A DNA stretch of 64,000 bases from Daphnia pulex. Taxonomy: Eukaryota > Arthropoda > Branchiopoda > Diplostraca > Daphniidae. This document shows, one piece after another, positions 13,501 to 24,229 of this stretch. Each line of letters opens with the position of its first letter. The first letter of the stretch is position 1. A program made the position numbers and the translations under genes. Location: assembly GCF_021134715.1 (NCBI RefSeq), contig NC_060020.1, positions 2,604,001-2,668,000 of the forward strand, given 5' to 3'. Below the pieces are notes generated by a model, which did no database searches, was not told the DNA's origin, and saw nothing but the letters and a program-made list of their open reading frames with translations.

Positions 13501-15572
13501 TACCCACCCACCCCCCAACCCCCTCGCAATCCTATTATTAGGTATCTTCTTGGCTGTGCTCATTTTCTTGTCTGTGGCTGGTAACTTACTGGTCTGCATC
13601 GCCGTCTACACGGATCGGTAACACAATTTTCTGTCTCGACTATATCATATAGAAAAGGCCGGCCATTTGTAAAGATTGATTCTAAATGGAATATTGGTTT
13701 CTTTTTTCATTTCTTGTCTTGGCGATAAATCCATTTTTCAGGACTCTGCGCAAAGTGGGCAATTTGTTCATCGTCTCTCTGGCCATCAGTGACCTCTTTG
13801 TAGCCTGTTTGGTGATGGTCTTTGCCGTCGCCAATGACCTGCAGGGCTCCTGGATTTTTGGTGATCAATTTTGTGACATTTGGGTCGCCTTCGACGTCAT
13901 GTGCTGCACCGCTTCCATCCTTAATCTTTGTGCCATCTCAATGGACCGGTAGGAGATTATTCTAAGAAGGAAGTGATGCATTATAAGAGCTAATGACTAT
14001 ACAGCAGCTTTGTCTTCTTCCCTTTTTCATTTTCACCAACTCTGTAGACTATCGATTGTTTGTTTGTTCAAAGTCGTTTCTAATCCCCTGTCAACAATTG
14101 CGTAATTCAATTATAGGTACATTCACATCAAGGACCCGCTGCGCTACGGCCGCTGGATGACCAAACGGGTCATTTACGGTTCCATTGCCGCCATTTGGCT
14201 TCTAGCGGCGCTCATTTCATTCCTGCCCATTTCCATGGATCTCCACCGGCCCATGCAGGAGTCTGAGCCGTCGGTGACCTTTCAGCTCGACGATCAGCTC
14301 CTGGACAGCACGACGTTCGACCAAGACCTGGCGGCAATGTCGAGGGCGTCGGAGGCCAGCTCGGACTTTATGGCACCGCTGGACGCTTACACCGTCATGA
14401 AAATGGCCAATGAAGACGAAGACCCTGGAAATGGCAACAACGCGGAAGTCATGAGCAACCAGCCGGTCCTGGCCGTGGCGTCGTCGTCGTCGCAGCAATG
14501 CGCCCTGGACTTGACGCCGACCTACGCCATCGTGTCGTCCTGCATCAGTTTCTATTTCCCGTGTTTGGTCATGTTGGCCATCTACTCGCGGCTCTACTTT
14601 TACGCCAAGATGCACGTTCAGAACATTAAGGCCGTCACCAGGCCCGTCATCCTGCTGGGCCGTTTCGAGCCGGATCCCAACGATTCCGGTAATAATACGT
14701 CGGAATCGCAACAGCAGCAGCAGCAGACGCAGCCGCCGCATAATAAAGTGAAGAAGAAAAAGCGACGCCACTATCAATCGCCGACGCCATCTGGCACGTG
14801 TGCGGCGTCTAGTTCGACTGGCAACAATAATTACCACGTCTCGGATCACAAGGCGGCCGTCACTTTGGGCATCATCATGGGAGTGTTTCTCATCTGTTGG
14901 GTCCCGTTTTTCTGCGTCAACATCGTGGCCGCCTTCTGCAAGACCTGCATCCCGCCCATTGTATTCAAGATACTCACCTGGCTGGGCTACTCCAACAGCG
15001 CTTTCAATCCCATCATCTACTCCATCTTCAATCTCGACTTCCGGCTGGCCTTCCAGAAAATCCTGACGGCCAAAACTCGATCCTACTGCTGTCACCGCTT
15101 CCCCGACATTTACGAGCCGGGCAACTCACGCTCCAGAGGCAATTCCGGCCAGAACGGCGGGGCAGGTGGCGGAGGGGCGGGAGTCGCAGCTCAGGGACCA
15201 TCCAATCAGCTGCATCCGCAACTCGGCATGGATCATTTGAGAGCGAGTCAACAGCCGGAACTACAGCAGCTGGTCAGCAACGGTAACCATCAAGTGCGTC
15301 AAGCCAACCAAGCCAACTGTCAGCAGACGACGGCACCGGCCGATAACGAGGAGACCGACCGACACAATTCGGACGAGGACCAAGTGGCCACTTCGTCTGG
15401 CACCAGCGTCCTGGTCGTGTCGACATCGTCAGGCCACATCATCAGTTCCAACAGCACGATGAAATCTCTCCACCATCACCACCACCATCACATCCGGAGG
15501 ATGTCCAACAGCGCGACCCAGCGGAAAGATTCCGGCCAACACTTACTCAGCGTCGCAGAAAAAGTCGTCTGA
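10534..15572 (+). CDS. Dop1R1: D1-like dopamine receptor (five exons, 632 aa)
   Basis: Plasma-membrane G-protein-coupled receptor for dopamine; the arthropod D1-like class couples to Gs and raises cAMP. Coding exons: 10534-10575, 12970-13087, 13542-13617, 13742-13948 and 14117-15572, all GT-AG and in continuous phase. The first exon (14 codons, ending in phase 0 at GTAAGT) is inferred; the other four are firm. The N-terminus has N-glycosylation sequons at N15, N21 and N33. TM1 is about 51-78. TM2 carries Asp96 and TM3 carries the amine-binding Asp130, followed by DRY at 147-149. TM5 has Ser288, Ser289 and Ser292, TM6 has FLICWVP (405-411) and TM7 has NPIIY (445-449). Cys123 and Cys276 form the expected disulfide. 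Odd features: the second extracellular loop is about 85 residues long, acidic and Ser-rich; the third intracellular loop has a Gln run and a Lys/Arg cluster; and the C-tail is about 180 residues with a His run. Identity is certain to the D1-like class. Dop1R1 over other D1-like subtypes is favoured by the TM5-TM7 sequence. Confidence 0.92.
10576..12969 (+). other. first intron of the dopamine receptor gene
   Basis: A 2.4-kb GTAAGT...TTGCAG intron separates the inferred 14-codon start exon from exon 2. It contains a 15-G run at 11999-12013 and no recognisable coding sequence. It is much longer than the receptor's other introns (454, 124 and 168 bp), as is usual for a first intron carrying regulatory elements. 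It depends on the start exon at 10534 being right. Confidence 0.5.
13296..13310 (+). repeat. (AT)n microsatellite in the second receptor intron
   Basis: A short run of alternating A and T inside the 454-bp intron between the second and third dopamine-receptor exons. It is noted as a length-variable marker only. Confidence 0.8.
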
Positions 15573-15893
15573 TGCAATGAAACCATCAGACACGCTCACC
15601 CGTCTTTCTCGTCTAATCATTTCAAATGAGTCTCAGCATCCTCTTGTCCATGATAATCATACTGTAAACTATACTCTGGTCGTCTTTTTATTGGTCAGTA
15701 TATAAACGCACAAGAGATATCGTATATTATGTATATCGGCTGATGTGATTCGGGCTGGTTATGCATAACAATTTCATACCATCGGTCTGAATTATTCCGC
15801 GTTGATGAACCCCCACCGTCTTTTACACAAGAAGCTGTAAATTGAAATATATGTGAAGACGCTTTATTCAAATGAATATAAATATATATATTT

Positions 15894-15903
15894 AATAAAT
15901 AAA
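15894..15903 (+). terminator. polyadenylation signal of the dopamine receptor gene
   Basis: Two overlapping AATAAA hexamers lie about 325 bp after the receptor stop codon, at the end of an AT-rich 3' UTR. No earlier AATAAA was seen after the stop, so this is the probable cleavage signal. Confidence 0.6.
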
Positions 15904-17277
15904 TAGAACTATATCGCAATGTATGACAAATATGTGAAATCAAATCCCCCTCATTGATACATTATCCCGCAATCACCACCAACGATATTTGCAGTGTCGT
16001 ATCGTATTATTCGATGGTCTGTTGTTGAATCTTTTTTTAAATTTAAATATATGAATACAGAATACACGTGAATCACTCCACCGAACAATCAAAAATGATC
16101 TCAGTCCGAATTTGCATGATCTTATTATTTGTCTACTCGCTCCGTCTAAGATCGAAGTGGAATAGGCGGATCGATAGGACACACAGAAAAGAAAAACATT
16201 TCACCCGGAGTCCTTTTCCACTGGATTAAGGTAAGCTCGATCGAATTTTTGGATCCTGAAAAAAGTCAAACGAAGAGACTGCAGTTCAGCAGGGACAATA
16301 ATAGAAATGAATGCAGATGGAATTCCTAAGAATCGCGCATAGTTTATGGGCTCGTATACGACGCCGGGGACAAAATCAGGAGTTGACAGAGACATGTCGT
16401 CGTCGAGTTTGCATAATAATATTTATCGCGTCAACTTAAAAACGAAGAAAATTTTATACCAAATAGCATTTGATTCCTTCAAGCCCTGCTGTAGTATAAT
16501 GGACGTGTCATTTGTCAAGATGATGAATGGCGAAAATTCTTTTCCTTTATTTTATTAACGTTCACGTTAACGTTTGTTGCGTGAAAATCAATGGAGGCTG
16601 TGATGAAAGAGCCCTAGGCCTTCAAGGGAAATTCAACAGCTGCAAATCATACGGACATGTTATGCAGTGTTAAATACTGAATATTGTCGCCGATGTGCCC
16701 ATCCACGCAGACTTATATACTCTTACGTTATATCCAGTACTTGGCCCAATATCTTTTCTCCTTCTTATATAATCCGGGACTCTCGCTCTTCAATGGAATA
16801 AGGGGCGAAAAAATAAAAAAAAAAGATAGCGCAACCTGCCAAGTCCTTGAGTACCGTAAAAAAGTAAATACAAGTGCGGACGAACTCGAAAAAGTGTGCA
16901 GATAAAGAGATGGTAAGAAGAATGGGTTTCGGAAAAAGGACCAAAGCTCGGCCCTTATATTATCGATTACATGGTCTGCGCTTTGCACACAGTAGGGAGG
17001 AGTCACATAGGGAACATCAAAGGGCATATAGATCTATATGAAACTAGGAGTGGGAAGGGGGGGGGAGAGAAGAAAATGACAAACAGGAGAAGCAAACGGA
17101 GCAGAAAAAGGATCTTTTGAATCAGAATATGTTTATATATAGACCACTCGCGCATGTAGTCGATTAGCTTTATATGCCTAACGCCACGCTCACCAATCCT
17201 GCTCGTGTATAAACACTCTGGGCATGATTACAAAAAAATAATCCTGATTGAACATCGACCCTGATGGCACGGCGGTT
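15904..17277. other. intergenic, nothing recognised
   Basis: Stretch between the receptor's polyadenylation signal and repeat copy B. Open frames are short and show no family resemblance or credible splice context. Confidence 0.5.
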
Positions 17278-18610
17278 TGGGTCTCAAAGTAATTTTAATT
17301 TGCGGGTTTCGTGCAAGTTTTTATTTTTATCTTAACTGTGGTAGGGGCGAGGTTCAGTGTAAATTGATGAGACGAACTATTAGATATTAAATAATCCGTT
17401 CAGTGGATGTCGAGCGCAGATGAGAAAACCACTTTAATCGTTTTTAAGGGGTCGATTTTTAATCATATCTATCGATATCTTAAGAGGCTAATTAATAGAA
17501 GATTAGTGTCGTCTGCTTTTCGATTCGTTTTCACAGTTTCTAAAAAGAGACAAAGACGTCCAAGATTTTAAAGAAAACCGAATGATTTTTTAAACGTACA
17601 CGAAAATTAGCAGAAGAAATAAAATTTCAAAAATGTGACCCGTTGTGTGAAATGATGGTTCTGCTCTTCATGCTGTTTAGCAGGTAAATAAAACCGTGAT
17701 AAAACTAAGAATACAAATGGAATGATTATGGGCGTTTAAACTTTTAAAATAGAAGAGTTCAACCTGTTATGTTAGTTCCTAACTAGCATTTATCATGTAA
17801 GCTCCAGCTGTCAATGCATGGAAGTTGGTTGGCACTGTAACCTTCTCCTTTGTTCAGATTCGAGCCATGATCCAGCCATCGTAACATCAAGATATGCAAA
17901 TGTTTCTTGTGCTGAGATTGACTTGTCATTCACAATCTCAGTACCATCGCTAGGCTAATGATTCAAGTTACTTTTATTCCTGTAACCTGCTAGATGTTTT
18001 AATGATGTATGGCTTACATTAATGCAGTATACCCTGTGGAACATTCGATTCTCCCATTTATTAACACTTAGGGTCTGCCCACTATCTCATTTTAAACTTT
18101 TCCTGACTTGTTTAACTGTATTTGTTTCGTAACCCTTTTTTTATTTTTTGTTTAGAGTATCCAGTTTGATTGGAAGAAACTCTGCCCTGATGTACACCAA
18201 TGTGAGTGTGGGTGTTTTCACGAGGACGCCCTTTTCCTGTCAATTAACTTATTTCTTCGGATGGAGCACATTTGGATGCCTGGCTGTCTTTCCCAGGCTA
18301 AAAGGTAGGACAAACTTATCTCTATCCTTCCTTTTTGTCTATTTGGTGGCGTTGATTATAAATCGTGGCATAGTACGGAGTACGATTATTCCTGAGCTAT
18401 GCCGTTGACTGGAACTGTTTTCTTCCGATTCTCGATTTTGATTTGCGATTTGCTCAACTGTTTTGCTCGATTCAGGATTCTTTGTTTACTCAGTAAAGGG
18501 GTTCATTCAATATCTCAATTGTTGAACGACTGCAGATCAGGCCTGTTTATGTACCTTTGTCTGTTTTCAAAAATATTTTAACTTTAAACAAATGGCAACT
18601 AACTTATGAA
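17278..18610 (+). repeat. dispersed repeat copy B, possible spliced non-coding or decayed gene
   Basis: Diverged partner of the block at 4813-6110, in the same orientation, about 12.5 kb downstream and on the other side of the dopamine receptor gene. The first intron-like segment is almost the same length in both copies (17684-17857, 174 bp, versus 175 bp in A), and the donor AAAG|GTAGG at 18305 is kept. The middle donor, GG|GTAAGG in copy A, reads GGCTAATG here, so that donor is lost. The frame ending at 18304 is open (GWSTFGCLAVFPRLK), whereas copy A carries a stop. Each copy has thus lost something the other retains. No family was recognised. Confidence 0.7.
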
Positions 18611-21600
18611 CCACCTCTCATTAGAATATTTTAGGGCATTTTCCCTAGACAGTACAGAAGTGATTCTAGGGTAAGAAAAAGTGAAGGCTTTGTTTTTTTT
18701 CTTTTTGCTGACCTACTCCTTTGATGCGTGTCTTGTGTATGGCGTGTTTTTCGTCTCTACATTGTTTCTCTCGTCTGTGCACTTGATGGAACGCAGAAGA
18801 CGCTCGTTTTTTTTGTGTTGTTTGTTGTCCAATCATCTTCTTTCGCCGGGCTAGGCCAGCGTGTGCACATAGAACTTGAAACATTTGAATGGACCCCACC
18901 CACCCCTGTTTGAAAACGAACAAGAGCGGCGTCAAGCTCCTCATCAGTCACCCAGTTCTCTCCGTGTAGTGGACGACGAAAACAGCTGGTGCAGCTTTTT
19001 GATTCATCGGCGCGACTTGTGTCGTCGTCCCCCCCCCCTTTATTTTGGATAGCGCGTTTGATCCTGTATGCTATGCGAGAAGAACAAAGTCTGTAATATT
19101 ATAACTCTTTTCTTTTTCATCCGTCGAACAAAAGAAACGGTCCAAGAGAAATCTCTCAGAACAGAGGCTCAGTGTAACTTGAAGAGAACTATTACACAGA
19201 CTTTGTTGAATGCAACAGCATCAGGCCGGGGATTTCTTTTCTTTTTTGGACGGGGGCTGCTGCTTCACGGCGCGTTACGTCAGTTTTTCACTAATAGACT
19301 CGGGCGGATAATGAAGAATGTTTCAGCTCCTCTAGCCTGACAAAGACTTGTATAGTAACGAATAATGAGTACTACACAGCACACAACAGACAACAGCGTA
19401 GTGAAGGCAGGAGTCTAAACGTTGCAACCTATTAAACACAAAGATCTTGAAACGTCTTTGAACTTGTCTTTTGAGAGTTGGCGCTGAAAAGTTTGGGATC
19501 TCCTCACTCCCAGCTTGGACTAGCTAGGTAACATTTGACACATGTTCTCCTCTTCTCAACTTTGAAAATGGCTAGAATGCAAGTTATGGGCATTGTGTTG
19601 TCTCTTTAGACTTGGGTAGCGTGCTACTTGGGACCGACGTCGTCCCCGGTTTATGAGGAACACTCTACTTGATTATAATCTCCACGTTGGCCTTACTGGA
19701 TGTACCACCGGCGCACCTGATTTTTTTTCTTTTTTTGTTTTCTTCCGCACTCGTAAGAATTTCAACAGCTGGAAACCCGTGCCGGCACACACAAGGTTAT
19801 GATCCGCCGTGGATTGTTACAAGGATCGAGCCACAGCTCGGCATTATGGGTATCGATTTCTATTAGCAAAGAGCTTGTGCGTGCAGCGTCGACTGGTAAT
19901 TAGCAAGACGGTAGTTGCATTACCCCTAACAGCAGCAGCAGCAGGAGCAGCGACGTAACAGAGAGCTCAACGGGGGATATCTATAGATGGCTAGTGTACA
20001 CAAAGGGATTACATTTGCCATTTGGCTTGTGGTTGAGAGATAGATATACTGTCCTGGTGGACATATCAAGATGACGATGATGGCGCTCACCCGATATTGA
20101 ATCTCGGCGTCTATGTGCATGTGGGCGTCCGTGTGCTGATCCTTACGCGCTGACGGGAAATCTTGGACGGAGGATCAGTTCGAGCTGGGGTATATAAGTT
20201 TCAATTATGGCTTCGCGATTAAGTGTGTGTGTGGAGCAGCTGAGGACAGGTCGGTACGTAGAGAGGATGACGTCAAGACTTGATGTACTTTACGGTCGCT
20301 AGATCTATACTTTTCTATATTATTACGATTACGACGGTGGATCCCCACCCACTGACAGCTCCTTCCTGCTTTTGGCGCTGACTCTATATCCCTATATATA
20401 AATCTTCCTGTCTCTCTCTCTCTCCTCTGTATATTATGCTCTGCTGTGGGGTGGCTTTTCATTAGATTGCAGCTAATTTGTATGCAGTGCACACTAGACA
20501 TGCACAGTGGCAGCTCAGCTCGACAGTGGCGGCGTCGCCCGAAAAGCAATTAAGGAAGCCTTTTCAACGGCTTCGCATTGTGTCAAAAACTTGCCATCAT
20601 TTTCGATTGAAGCAAACAGGTTTTGGCAGAGTCTATTAGACTCATCACTCATCAAGCTGCTCATTCTTCACGGGCGACATTGATGTGGGACATGTTTTAT
20701 GCGCCCGTCTTTTTTTTCATCGACTCTTTCTCCATTTGCCCATGCACACACACTGTGACCTAAATAACTTCTTATGAAAATCTTGTGATCCGCATTTTCC
20801 CATTTTGAGCCTCGACAGCAATTTCCCATCGTATTGTTCGCGCGCAGGTTTTTTTTTCTTCACTCCAATAAGAATGGAATGTGATGATGATATGGGCCAA
20901 CTTATCAAATTGACATGTCATTTCATCTGAATGTAATACATTTAAGGAGCCGATGGTGTTGTTCCGTGCAGCACCGGAGCAACAAGAAGTTGGGCGGCAT
21001 GGGGGAATAAGGATAAATCGTTACCAGGCGACTAAAGTTCTATTCTATTTCGGTGTATACGGTATTTGGTAGTATATGTAATATATAGGGATATGGCGAG
21101 TAGTAGCTAGTTTTGGTTGAATTCAATTTGGCATTTATTTTTTTTAAATTCAATTTCAACAAAATATTTCCGTACACGGAAGGCAAAGGGAAGGTAACGG
21201 TTAAATGAACTTTGCACGCATTCCCTGTGATCTTCTCTGTCCACCGGGGCAAAGAGCCAACATTATCGACCGCACACGGTCCAGCATTTTCATCTCGGCA
21301 TCTACTTTGTAGTAGAGATACCGACCTGTGCAAGTAATCCAGGACGTAGGTGAATCGGAGAATAAACGCATTTCCTTTTTTTTTTCCCGAATTCTCGGCC
21401 GTTTTCTCCATCGTTGAAAATCAAAAGCCCAAAAAGATGAAAGACGTCCAACACAAAATCTAATAGTTCCGTCTAAAGGCATAGCGCACGATATTATTAG
21501 TTTCTCTCCGTTGGAGAAGAGAAAAATTCGATTCAAGTTTGAAAAAAAAAGGAAAAATACAAAAATCTTTTTATTTTTTTTTTTGGGAGGGACCCTTGAT

Positions 21601-23177
21601 GCCTTTGAACCGTTTGGTACCGTACAGGCTACAGGCTAGCTACAGGCCACATTTATAACGGTCCAATGGTGAGATAGTAGGTCGCACTGTCACTATACTG
21701 GTAAATAAGAGAGAGAACGAACGACAAGAGGTCAGATGGAGGAAAGCGGAAATGGCCAGTAGATATAGGATGTGTGTGATGACGACGACGACAGGAGAGT
21801 AGATGTGAAAGGAGAAAAAAAAAACCTGTTAGAGAATATTAAAAGAATTCGAACAAAAAGAGGGAGAAATCCCGCGTTCGGGGTCACTCGACGTCGCTTG
21901 AATACCAAAAATGACGGACGAAGCCCTCGATTTCACCGGAACTGTGTCTGTCTATACCTAGCTTCTTTTTTCTTCAGAAAAAAATATTCCGACCCACAAA
22001 AAAATACGCTAAATTTATGAAGCCCTTATCATCTGCTCTTGGACGACAAAGTTATAACTAAAACGAATTTGAATGGGAAAACGAATACGGCTGTAGCGCG
22101 TCAAATTCTTTCTCACGCCGATTTAGCCGGAAATAATTGGAATTGCATAACTAAAGCCATAATCGATACGAGCTCTTCTCTCTCTGAATAGACACGATTC
22201 CGTAACATGTCCTCGATACTTCGTTGTGGCTAATATTTGTAGTAGACTGGTAGCAGTGAACTCGATCGGAAAACCAAGTCAATAAAGGGACTGCAAAATG
22301 GCCAGAAAAGATTAGACTCATTCAAGAGCGTGGGACAAAATTTTGGGCGAATAAAGTCCTATTTTTCGCAAGGGCTTGTGGAAAGAGTCCGGCATGTCTG
22401 TAGCTAAGCAAAACATCAGATCCGTTATCCAGCGGCGTGTGTAAAAATACTTGTACATATTCTTTTCGGTGTCCGGGCTTCCGCGTCTTTTGATTCTCAA
22501 TTCCCGCTGCCGTGTTTGAATTATACGGCGCTCGGCTGCTCCCCCCCAGTAGTCAAAACCTGCCGGCCCATGCAACCCCCCGTGTGTCGCGATACAAGGA
22601 TAGCGACCAGTTGTGCTGCTATGTGTATGCGTGATCTGAATTTCCTTTCCCTAGTGACCCGGCGTCAATAACAAGAGACACGACAGGAGTCGGAGAACAG
22701 TGTGTGGAATTTGATTGGGTGCGCCGTTGTTTGCTGCCGTGTCCACGGCAATATACGAAGCTCGAAAGAAAAGAGAAGGAAATAAATGGAAGAAGGAGAG
22801 AGAAAGAGAGAGAGAGAGAGAGCGATATCCGGGCTGATCCGGAAGCTAGCAGACAAGCAGACACTATAACGCTATAGTCCTCATAGAAAGCTTATTATTA
22901 TTGTTATAAGGATCTTACATACATTCGGGTCGTCAAGACCGAGTGGCGGACCAGGAAACCAGATAAATACGACCGTCGGTCGACGGCCGGTTAATCACTC
23001 GCTGCATCACCTCCGTCCACCATTCGACGAGTCGTCTCCATCATCTCAATTTTTTTCTCCCCCCTTTCCTCAGTGTTGTTGTTACTGCTCCTCATCAGTG
23101 ATTTACTATATTATAAATATAGTAGCTACCCACTCGTCGCAACCTTTAACCAGCCCCTAGTACAAACACACACAATC
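18611..23177. other. intergenic, microsatellite-bearing
   Basis: No recognisable gene. A GTATATAAG motif near 20190 resembles a TATA box, but no coding exon follows. A purine (GA)n tract spans about 22795-22822. The end of the interval, roughly 22900-23177, is probably promoter and 5' UTR of the small membrane-protein gene that starts at 23430. Confidence 0.45.
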
Positions 23178-23267
23178 GTAAGTCCTCGTTACGAGAAAAG
23201 GAAACGTCGAAACAATCGAAACTCTCTCTATTTATAATTTATAGTTTGCGGCAATTATTAATCGCCA
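23178..23267 (+). other. possible 5' UTR intron of the first small membrane-protein gene
   Basis: A strong donor (ATC|GTAAGTCC) at 23178 and an acceptor ending CCAG at 23267 define a 90-bp segment that fits the short-intron style of the window, 160 bp before the start codon at 23430. Only the splice-site match supports it. Confidence 0.3.
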
Positions 23268-23429
23268 GTGAGACTCATCCACGACTATATCCTCTTTCCT
23301 GTATTTTATTGACTCATCGATCTGAATAATCATTTCTTCATTATTCTTCGATTTTTCTGTTTGTTTGTTGCGCTTGTCGCTGCTGCTCCTGCTGCCTTAC
23401 GACGCGGAATAATAAAATAAAACAAACAG

Positions 23430-24229
23430 ATGAAGGCTGTTAGTTTGGCGGTAATAATGGTAGTGGCCATCATCCTGTCGCCCACTTGCAGGGCGGACAG
23501 TGATGTGATCGACGCGGTGGCCATCCAGCCCGAAACAAAGTACATCGGCGCCGACTCCATGTCTCTCTTACATAAACTTGCAGCGGTCCGCACGTTCAAC
23601 GCAACCAACGACCGATCATCTCGGCAGAAACCTTCCGTGGTAATAATCGAATAACAAACGAGACAAATGAATATTGCAACATCTTTTTGGGGGGCAAGTG
23701 CTAATGGCTTGTGTCTCGTTCATTATTGTCTACAGTGGACAGAACTCATCTCCCGTTTACCTGTTTCGCCGCTCTTTGACGCCGGAGCCAAGGCGCTCAA
23801 TGTTGCCCGTTTTTGGCCGGCTGGATTGGCCTCTCTGGTTGTCGGCACCGCTCCGACCGCAGGTGCCGTCGTAGGAGTTATAGCCATATCCATCTTTATT
23901 ATCGTCATTTGGCTCGTCATCTACAGTAAGGGCTCTCTATAGCACAAAGAAATGAAGGAGATTAAGCTCATCCATCTTTGTTCATTTTCTTCCTGCGACT
24001 AGGCATCGGAGTGTTGCCCGTCGGTGCGGCCCTGTTGGGCCGGCAAGACTTTGACATGGATTACTATCCGGGAGCTGTTGGTCAGCCCGGAATGATGCCA
24101 CCACATATGATGCAGCAGGCATTCCAAAGACCTTATCCGTACAACCAGCGTTTCCAGCGGAGCCTGGCCGATGCCAGTCGAACCGTTATGGACGCTATCG
24201 ATCAATTCGAATCGAAAAACAATAACTAG
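23430..24229 (+). CDS. small secretory-pathway single-pass membrane protein, family member 1
   Basis: Function unknown. Three exons, 23430-23639, 23736-23925 and 24003-24229, give 208 aa with intron phases 0 and 1. Residues 1-22 form a clear signal peptide (MKAVSLAVIMVVAIILSPTC start). An N-glycosylation sequon is at N57. Exon 2 encodes an extracellular segment and a single membrane span at about 112-133, followed by a cytoplasmic tail that begins with the phase-1 exon 3. The tail has a Gly/Pro/Met/Gln-rich stretch and ends in an amphipathic helix, SLADASRTVMDAIDQFES. The same architecture, intron phases and C-terminal helix recur in the next two units (28063-28764 and 29004-29525), so this is the first of three tandem paralogues. 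Type I topology follows from the signal peptide. The starting ATG is the first in frame and directly begins the signal peptide. No family name is recognised. Confidence 0.8.

Noticed and set aside
14217..15095. 292-codon open frame on the minus strand
   Set aside because: It lies antisense to the last dopamine-receptor exon, is Arg/Val/Asp-rich as expected from the complement of coding DNA, and has no domain or start context.
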